Source: Carnegiea gigantea (taxonomy: Eukaryota > Streptophyta > Magnoliopsida > Caryophyllales > Cactaceae). Taken from it: DNA of 64,000 nucleotides. Shown piece by piece: positions 56,881 to 64,000 of the stretch. Made by a program: the position numbers and the translations under genes. The notes under the pieces were generated by a model. That model searched no databases. It had not been told where the DNA came from and was given only the letters and a program-made list of their open reading frames with translations. The stretch is from contig JAKOGI010000051.1 in assembly GCA_029747015.1 (NCBI GenBank), positions 1,419,501-1,483,500 of the forward strand, read 5' to 3'. Numbering within the stretch: position 1 is the first letter of the stretch; every line of letters starts with the position of its first letter.

Positions 56881-57889
56881 TGGTATCAGAGCAGAAACTT
56901 TGAGGGAGTAAAAGGGCACGAGCAGCCCCACATATTGACCTTAAAAAAAAAAAAAGAGTAATCCTCAAAGTAGCCAGGTGAGGTCTTCACTGGGAGTTAG
57001 AGTAAAGTGAGAGAGGGAAAAGTCCTCCAGCCCCAAACAAAGAGGGAGATAACTGAAACACACAGAGAGAGAGAGCGCCCAAACACTCAGGCTATCCAAT
57101 TGTGAGAAAGCCATGACCAACAACAACAACACCAATTCTTCCTCTCAATCTCTAATACCTATGTTTAAAGGTGAAAATTACCATCTTTGGAGTTTGAAAA
57201 TGAAAACCATGTTCAAATCCCAGGAACTATGGGATTTGGTGGAAAGTGGCTATACAGAGCCAGAGCCGGCACCGGTACAACCGAGTCAACAGTTAAGGGA
57301 GACACGAAAGAAGGATGCAAAGGCCCTATTTCTCATCCAGTCAGCCTTGGATGATGAAATTTTCCCTCGAATAGCCGCAGCAACAACTTCTCATGAGGCA
57401 TGGGAGACACTCCAGAAAGAATTTTTGGGTGAAAAGAAGGTACTTACTGTCAAATTGCAAACTTTGAGACGTGAATTTGAGACCCTAGCCATGAAACCAA
57501 AAGAATCTGTGCAAACATACCTCTCTAGAGTATCTGGCATTGTTAGTCACATGAAAACGTATGGTGAGAGTCTCAGCAATGAAATTGTTGTCAGTAAGGT
57601 CCTGAGAAGCTTGACAAGTGATTTTGATCATGTTGTTGCTGCCATTGAGGAGTCCAAGGATCTCTCTCAATATAGTTTTGATGAGCTTATGGGTTCACTC
57701 TTAGCCCATGAGGTCAGGATTAATAGGCCTTCTGATAAAACAGAAGAAAAGGTTTTTCAGATGAAGGGGGAGACCAACAAGATCAAGCAAGAAAATTCAG
57801 TAGTGAAAAACCAAGGCAGGGGAGGCTACCTCGGTCGTGGTCGTGGTCGTGGACGAGGACGAGGCTCACTTACTGGAAAGAGCAATATC
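56881..57889 (+). mobile_element. Truncated Copia element (primer site and gag)
   Basis: A perfect iMet primer site TGGTATCAGAGC at 56881-56892 lies 6 bp after a probable LTR end (CTCCAACA, 56874), followed by a leader and a gag frame from 57113. The element ends exactly where the TRIM begins at 57890; nothing recognisable of it follows the TRIM. Confidence 0.75.
57113..57889 (+). pseudogene. Copia gag, cut off by the TRIM
   Basis: Open frame of ~259 codons: MTNNNNTNSSSQSLIPMFKG, YHLWSLKMKTMFKSQELWDL, then HEAWETLQKEFLG and SLLAHEVRINR, ending in an RG-rich tract (GRGGYLGRGRGRG). This is the Copia gag core; the CCHC knuckle expected right after the RG tract is missing because the TRIM LTR starts there, adding a few foreign codons before a stop. 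It is a different Copia family from the one at 43293. Confidence 0.85.
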
Positions 57890-58480
57890 TGTTGGGAACG
57901 TCACACATGAGTAAAGAAGTCCCACATCGGGAGTTTGAGAAGAAGGGTCATGGTATATAAGTCAAGTGGGCTACTCCTCCTATTGCCAATTGGTTTTAGG
58001 ATGGAAACTCACTTGGACTTGTTACCATGGACCTTGGTTGAAGTGGGCTCCCTCCTTGGATCTCCCCAACAAGTGGTATCAGAGCCGATGGTGCATTCGG
58101 CTAGGCAACAAAAAGGTGTGGCATGGTGGACCCCATGGACGAGTTTGGTGAAATGACACGCAGGTGTTGATCGAGCGGTAATACGTGTGCTGCAGTGTGG
58201 CTCGATGGTGTGGATAAGCTCTTGATGGGTGGCTTGACACCTTGGTAAAGGCTTCCGCTCAAGGGGGAGCTTGTGCACTCATGTGTGAGGGGGAGATTGT
58301 TTGGGAACGTCACACATGAGTAAAGAAGTCCCACATCGGGAGTTTGAGAAGAAGGGTCATGGTATATAAGTCAAGTGGGCTACTCCTCCTATTGTCAATT
58401 GGTTTTAGGATGGAACCTCACTTGGACTTGTTACCATGGACCTTGGTTGAAGTGGGCTCCCTCCTTGGATCTCCCCAACA
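57890..58480 (+). mobile_element. TRIM element, 591 bp
   Basis: Terminal repeats of 182 and 183 bp (57890-58071, 58298-58480), TGTTGGGAACGTCACACATG ... CTCCCCAACA. A perfect iMet primer site lies at 58074-58085, a 226-bp non-coding inside, and a purine-rich tract (GAGGGGGAGATTG) before the right LTR. The flanks ATATC and AAATG do not match, so one side was lost or rearranged after insertion. Its LTR is the same type as 5261-5442. Confidence 0.9.
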
Positions 58481-59300
58481 AAATGGGAGATGCATTTTAA
58501 CCATTTTCTGTTATTTTGTTCTAGACTTATGAATTGACAGAATGTCAAATTAGGAACAGACTAAGACCACATAAACCTCATAAGCCCCTCAAAGGATCTT
58601 GTCACATTAAAGAAACCCACCCATGCAATATTACAGGACATTTATCCCTTTTCTAACCACTTAACAAACCATAATTGGGCTGCAAAACCCTATCCAAATT
58701 ATCCAAATTGTAGCTGAGTTTGCTCAGGCTCGAAGCAGTCGTACAACTAGCATACACTTGAGCGTTCAATTGGTCCCTCGAAACACTGGAGGCAATTGCT
58801 ATTTGTTTTATAATATTATATGCAGTCGACATTGCTGCAAGCTAAAGGAGATAGCAACACCACATAATCAGACTACTGGGTGGGAGAAGAAGGAAGGGGA
58901 AAAGGATAACCATTCTCATCTTTGCCTCACGAACCCTTCCCATGTGTCTGCTTTCCATCCTAATTAGTAGTTTTCCAAATGTTGAGTTGTACAATGACCA
59001 ATTACGGGCAATAAAATTGAGTAGTTATAATGATGTTATAGCAATTGTGAGAGCCTTTGAACGCTAATTTTGACAAACTTCAACATCAAAATAAACATGT
59101 GGGGCAGCAACACCATATGCTCGCTGCAAAGAGAAAGCAATAGATATTAAAAGGTGTTGTGATCTAACCAAGCAAGGCCACGAGAATGTGAGCCTTGATG
59201 ATATGAGAGTCACAGAAATGCAAGTTTTCCAGGATTGCATGTTACTTGGTGCTACTTGGTGCAGATGGGACCCTGAGTTTAAGCTTCAAGCAGCAATGAC
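58481..59300. other. Intergenic DNA
   Basis: No continuation of the Copia gag and no gene seen. Confidence 0.4.
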
Positions 59301-59625
59301 TTGAAAATTTCAAGCCTCTTTCGCAAATTGAAATTCAAGGGCCTCCAATTCCGACCTTACTCTATAGCAATTACGAGTATCCGACTGCTTTCACTAATCA
59401 CATATGCAAAGCAAGTTCTCAAACCACAATGTATAAATACCAAAAATCAGCAACTAGTTCCAAAAGACCACATTATATTTTACCTAGGCGAGAAGAAAAC
59501 AAGATATGTGTGATGCCATTGCTTACTTGAACCATCTAATATTTCAAGACTGGCTTAATAGTGCTAAAGAAGAATTTGGCTCCCATCATCCCATGGGTGG
59601 CCTCACAATTCCCCTTAAAATCTGA
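59301..59625 (+). pseudogene. SAUR relic
   Basis: The frame [39 protein letters not shown] stops at TGA (59511-59513); in another frame [10 protein letters not shown] and [17 protein letters not shown] follow to 59625. It resembles the second subfamily (ITxAKQ.LK) with at least one frameshift and K-to-D change in VPKGH. Confidence 0.85.
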
Positions 59626-59734
59626 TGGCACATTCAGACACCATTCTCTACCGCTTTTCTTCTATGATAATGAAAAGCGAAACATGTACAAAAACTGCTC
59701 AACAAAAAGTTCTTAGAGAAGTCTCAAAGTATCA

Positions 59735-59931
59735 CCGTCATACTTATGTGGGAAACTATAATGAAAAGAACTAGAAAGTGATGTTGCCATCTTGCTGAAG
59801 CCGTCCCGAACTCCAAGACCTTAGCCTCATTTGAGAAGCATTTGGCTTTCGACATCCCATAAGTGGTCATGGCATCCCCTGTATCAAAGAAATATTTATC
59901 CAAGTTATGAACTGCCTCATGTCCTCACGAA
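59735..59931 (+). pseudogene. SAUR relic, heavily decayed
   Basis: Scattered matches to SAUR DNA: TATGTGGGAAACTATAATG, a VPLS/LLKPS-like part, GAAGCATTTGGCTTTCGACA followed by CATCCC and GGCATCCCCTGTATCAAAGA. Several stops and gaps; the oldest member of the cluster. Confidence 0.65.
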
Positions 59932-60724
59932 GCGTGAACATACATTGAAGGACAAGAAAATTTGAACAAATAGCAGCCAAACCCTTTTTCCTTTCTTAAT
60001 TAATAAATTGTTGTTTTCTGGTCCTGCACATCAATGTATACTTGCAAGGTCAAGTAGAGGCAGATACAATACAATTTTTTCGTAATCAACATCATGGAGA
60101 TAAACATGTGAATCGTGCTTGTCCCTGAAATGCTATCTGCCGGTATTAAGAGTTCCTTGTTGGATAGGTATTATACATGCTAACAGTGCCCTGTGAAATG
60201 GCTGGCTATGAACATCTGTGTTCTATCAACTTAAGCAATATGATTTCTTACAGGTGCCTGATACAATGGTTTTCCATTTGCTGCAATATAGAAAATGCCC
60301 ATGATCAAGAAGTCCAACTTGACACAAATCAGATATGTACACTAAAAAAAGCAACTGTTCTCTGCTAACTTAACAGTTTGATGTTAGAATATTTAGCATG
60401 TTGATGGTTGAATTAAAAGAGTGGGCAGATCTTAGATTAAAAAAGCCGGAGGCGCAAAAAAACACAAAGACTCCTAGGGCCCAGTGCCCGGGCTTTTTTA
60501 ATCTATAGGTAATATAATACCCATTAACAAGGAACTTTAAGAAAACATGATCTTTAATGACAAAAATTGGAATGAGCACTTATCAAAACACTTATTTTAC
60601 AAAAAGAAACATGCTATTTCATTGCAACAGTAACTGATCCATTCTCAAGGAAAGTTTTTGGTAAAGTGGCCCAACCTATCCACATGAACCAAGACTTAAG
60701 CAGATGCTCAGCACAGGAAAATAC
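59932..60724. other. Intergenic DNA
   Basis: No gene supported. Holds a 73-bp perfect-arm hairpin at 60433-60505. Confidence 0.4.
60433..60505. repeat. 73-bp inverted repeat with 15-bp perfect arms
   Basis: TAGATTAAAAAAGCC at 60433-60447 and its reverse complement at 60491-60505, enclosing 43 bp. The outer TA on each side would fit a Tc1/mariner-type target, but the element is very short. Confidence 0.7.
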
Positions 60725-61018
60725 TTCACATGAGTCTGTTGCACATGTTACTCTATGAATCTATGGATATCAATTGCAGCCAAGTAATATTCTCTTTTTC
60801 ACAGGCATGGTGTGATCTAAACTGTTTAGGGCCCCAATTACCCTGTAAATTTCAAAAACCACAAAACAAGAAGCTTGCCCACAGAGAGACTAAGAATACT
60901 AGTGTGGTAAACTCAACAAAGCCATGTGAACCTCAAAAAGGAGGGTCCTTCTAAAATACGGATTGCCTTGGCTCCTGCAATAATGTACAACAAATTAAAG
61001 GAAGCCAATCCCTATAAA
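60725..61018 (+). promoter_or_regulatory. SAUR promoter with inverted CATGTG pair
   Basis: TTCACATGA at 60725-60733, CCATGTGAA at 60922-60930, GGAGGGTCC at 60940-60948 and TATAAA at 61013-61018. Confidence 0.65.
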
Positions 61019-61138
61019 TAGGAAGTCTTACGTGACCTTAGAGCAACAACACCCTTAAGCCATTTTCTGCAGGAAAAAATTCCTAGTCCTCATAATACCA
61101 TCTCACTTCTCACTCTTTCTCTTATCACCCGTGAAACA

Positions 61139-61435
61139 ATGTTGAGTACAAGGCTCCCTTCTATTATCTCCAACACAAGACAATTTCTCAAATTACATTC
61201 TCATCATGCCAAGAAACAGAAAGGTGTACCCAAAGGGCATGTTGCAGTCTACGTTGGGGAAAATGAAATGAAGAGATATGTGGTGCCAATTACGTATTTG
61301 AGCCACCCAACATTCCAAGGCTTGCTCAGACTAGCTGAAGAAGAGTTTGGCTACAGTCATCCTATGGGAGGCCTGACACTTCCTTGCAAAGAAGAAGCCT
61401 TTGTTGACATCACAAAGCATTTGAGTTGCCAATGA
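61139..61435 (+). CDS. SAUR family protein (98 aa)
   Basis: Intact intronless SAUR of the second subfamily: [72 protein letters not shown]. The TATA box with CCCTATAAATAGGAAG context is the same as at 53213, and the CAATG start is 121 bp from it. Confidence 0.95.
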   Translation: MLSTRLPSIISNTRQFLKLHSHHAKKQKGVPKGHVAVYVGENEMKRYVVPITYLSHPTFQGLLRLAEEEFGYSHPMGGLTLPCKEEAFVDITKHLSCQ

Positions 61436-62086
61436 AGCATAAATTGAAGGAGAATTACAGGAAAATCATACCCCCAAACAATTTTGGCAATTAGATCAAA
61501 GAAAACGTAAAAGCTCTTTTAGCCCTCCCCCCCTCCCCCCAACAAAAATGAAATAACTGAGATAACTGTACATAAACATGCTTCTCTACTCTCTGCAATG
61601 TATGTACTAAGAATAGTTTGCAATATTTGCCAGCTTGTAAGAAATGCTCCTCTTGATCTGTTGTATGCGTATGGTAAATATCCAGCAGCAACATATCGCT
61701 TAGACCAAGTAAACTGGTGCGTATATTCTCAAAGATGACAAAAGCAATTAGTGTGCCAACTAAGTTTTAGCTCAAGCTATTTGGCTGAGATTCCTGAGAG
61801 AACATTTAGAGAAAATGGATTGAATCATATCTTAGACATTGGAAGACACCCCAAAATCACCAATAATCTATTTACCAGAGCTCATAGAGAAGTTTGAGAA
61901 GATTTTTTATCGGCTAGCCTGTAGAACATTTGCAAGCTTCTAACTGAAAAGGCACACACACTTCTCAGAAGCTAACAAATTTGATGCCAACTTAATTTTC
62001 AATGTAATAGATTAAACAATAGTTTTCTGTACAATAGAGAGGAAATATTTCCTGGAGGCAGTCACTTGCTCATAGGGTGAACATCC

Positions 62087-62133
<47 letters not shown>

Positions 62134-62947
62134 TGTGGGGGGGGGGGGGGATTCGCCATTGATGACATAATTGAACTCATTGCCATTCTTCAATTTGCGA
62201 AGTATGATGTCCAATTGCAAATTGCAATGATGTGACTTAAATTCTCGAAATCCATGAGCACCTGCAGACCCTGCAATTTTATGCACCAATGCTTTCTCTG
62301 TTAGAAATCTATATGAACATGAATGGACCAAAAGACTCGGAGTTCAGAATTTTTTGAGATCTGCAACTAAGGCGAAGCAGAAAATTTTCATTATCTCATT
62401 CCAGGATTCCAGCAACAATTGCAGGGATTTATAATTAACCATGCAGGACTTATCATGCTGACATGGAGAACATGCCCAGAAAACAGGGGACTGCTCATCA
62501 GTACACTTAAAAGAACAGGTCAATTACCATATAGGCCTTCAGATAAGAAAATAAATAAGGTTTTCATATAAGGTTTTCAGATGATAAGAAAATAAGTAAC
62601 ATAAAAGATTGGTCTAAGAGCACTTTTCATGTCAAGCTGTTTCAAGTTACGTTTTGAGTTTTCTAATCAGACATGTTCTCAGATAATAGCGGGAATTCTT
62701 GTAACCTATAGAGGGGAACAAAACAAAGACAAGTTCAATCAAGACTAATTTTCGGATTACATTTGAGCTATCAAGTCCAGAGCTTGACATTCACTTATTT
62801 GTACACTAGTCCCACCTGTTCCCCTAATAAGAGTATATGACAAATCATGATAAACTCTTGAGCCCAAAACAGGTTTTGGCAAGGGCAATCAGTGGTCACC
62901 CTCAAATTACCCAAAGCTTAATCAGGGCATTGCAGAGCTAACACGAC
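61436..62947. other. Intergenic DNA
   Basis: SAUR 3' flank with a C-rich run at 61526-61540, then non-coding sequence with a microsatellite at 62091-62150. No gene supported. Confidence 0.45.
62091..62150. repeat. (AG)n microsatellite followed by a G-run
   Basis: About 20 AG units (62091-62130), then GGATG and a 14-base G-run (62137-62150). Confidence 0.95.
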
Positions 62948-63232
62948 ATCACATGGGTCTGTTGCGGACAAATTTGCAATGTAGGCAATAATATCTGCGG
63001 CAACCACCCATTCCCCTCCCCAAAAAAACAAACATAAACAATCCTGATATCTTTTGGGGTCCCAATTGGATGATGACTTCTCAATAAAATTGCCTAACCA
63101 ATGTAACAATCCTTGCCGAGAGAGAGGGAGGCAGGCAGGCTGAAGAGAAAACCATGTGAGCATTAACAAGGCAGGTCCTCCTTAACAAACCCAATTGCCC
63201 AAAGAAAATTACGAGAATCCAACCTATATAAA
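62948..63232 (+). promoter_or_regulatory. SAUR promoter with inverted CATGTG pair
   Basis: ATCACATGG (one mismatch) at 62948-62956, CCATGTGAG at 63152-63160, CAGGTCC near 63172 and TATATAAAT with TATAAA at 63227-63232. Confidence 0.6.
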
Positions 63233-63364
63233 TAGGTCGCTTCCAACAAGAAGGCTCTACATCAAAGTGTCTCTCTCTCTCCTCCTAAAGCTCTCATCTC
63301 CAATCCATCACAAATTATTGTCATTTCAACCTGTTTCCTTGATCAATTGTCAGAAGTCAAAACC

Positions 63365-63661
63365 ATGATGGCTAAAAGATTGCCCTCTATTATCTCTAAT
63401 GCCAGGCAGATCCTCAAATTCCAGTCTCTACATGCCAAGAATCAGAAAGGAGTTCCAAAAGGGCATGTTGCAGTCTACGTGGGAGAAAGTGAAATGAAGA
63501 GACATGTGGTTCCACTTACCTATTTGAGTCATCCTTCATTCCAAGAACTGCTCAAATATGCAGAGGAAGAGTTTGGTTACAGTCATCCCATGGGTGGCCT
63601 AACAATCCCCTGCAAAGAGGAAGCCTTCATTTATGTCACAAAGCAGATGAATTCATACTGA
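63365..63661 (+). CDS. SAUR family protein (98 aa)
   Basis: Intact intronless SAUR, close to the gene at 61139: [72 protein letters not shown], ending KQMNSY. Two ATGs in tandem at 63365 and 63368; the first is given. The longer reading from 63347 starts in the leader at a non-ATG codon. Confidence 0.94.
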   Translation: MMAKRLPSIISNARQILKFQSLHAKNQKGVPKGHVAVYVGESEMKRHVVPLTYLSHPSFQELLKYAEEEFGYSHPMGGLTIPCKEEAFIYVTKQMNSY

Positions 63662-64000
63662 GAGATCAGGAGCCTAAGGAAGTCATTCTTAGTCCTGCAG
63701 TTTTGGCAAGTGCTCTAAATGAGAAAGAAAATACGTATGCAGCTACTAGGAATCAGAAGAATCACAATCAGTGTACATATGACATTTTTCCTTCTTTGTA
63801 ATATAATTGAGCATATCATGCAATGATCTGCCATATTTTGCAAATTTGTCCACTTTATTTTGATCCATACATCTTGTTTACGGGAAAGAATGCCTTAACA
63901 ATATATTCTTAACAAGATCATGGGGTATCCTCAAAAAGATGGATTGAAGACAAGATAGACTCAATAACTAGAATCAAGAACATTTCCATTCTTGATTAAT
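63662..64000. other. 3' flank of the last SAUR
   Basis: Non-coding, with TTTGTAATATAATTG near 63796 as possible 3'-UTR sequence. Nothing else seen. Confidence 0.4.

Noticed and set aside
1..64000. CRISPR arrays, bacterial operons, rRNA or tRNA genes
   Set aside because: None seen. The only tRNA-related sequences are retroelement primer sites and a SINE tail.

Overview
This is nuclear DNA of a flowering plant, probably a eudicot. The evidence is a tandem cluster of auxin-responsive SAUR genes, an ankyrin/PGG-domain gene with GT-AG introns, BAHD acyltransferases, a P-class PPR gene, and plant-type LTR retrotransposons with tRNA-iMet or tRNA-Asp primer sites. I see no bacterial or organellar signature. 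The species cannot be told from the sequence.

Layout. (1) 1-1420: truncated start of a PPR gene next to an intact SAUR; this is a second copy of the PPR/SAUR locus at 27.8-29.9 kb plus 38.7-39.1 kb. (2) 2069-11190: a seven-exon ankyrin gene of the ACD6/ITN1-like PGG class, built from three phase-matched two-exon modules. It is broken by stops, a frameshift and two retroelement insertions with 5-bp target duplications in coding sequence. (3) 12.5-17.4 kb: a broken, intron-containing BAHD gene followed by an intact intronless paralogue. (4) 18-19.1 kb: a decayed minus-strand gene, probably TraB-like. (5) 20.5-64 kb: the SAUR cluster. Counting the one at 0.7 kb, I count nine intact SAURs and six broken ones. 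One member (20.5 kb) is of a different type; the others form two subfamilies, MVF(R/Q)LPSMI-type at 0.7-51 kb and [14 protein letters not shown] at 53-64 kb.

The SAUR cluster grew by repeated segmental duplication. Within it lie an 8.8-kb Athila-like Gypsy element with gag and protease only (29915-38721, itself hosting a solo LTR), a 2.7-kb Copia derivative with gag and protease only (43293-45978), a TRIM element (57890-58480) joined to a truncated Copia gag, solo LTRs and short hAT-like MITEs. Several insertions have a paralogous empty site inside the window, so insertions and duplications can be ordered.

The most interesting signals are: a pair of inverted TTCACATGG/CCATGTGAA elements upstream of the TATA box in most intact SAURs, with the proximal element missing from the broken ones; a retroelement whose left end is a TRIM-type LTR and whose body and right end belong to another Copia family, joined at the primer-binding site; G-box palindromes (GTGCCACGTGGCAC) arrayed in LTRs of three otherwise unlike families; and the phase-perfect triplication in the ankyrin gene. 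I found no wholly new biological system.
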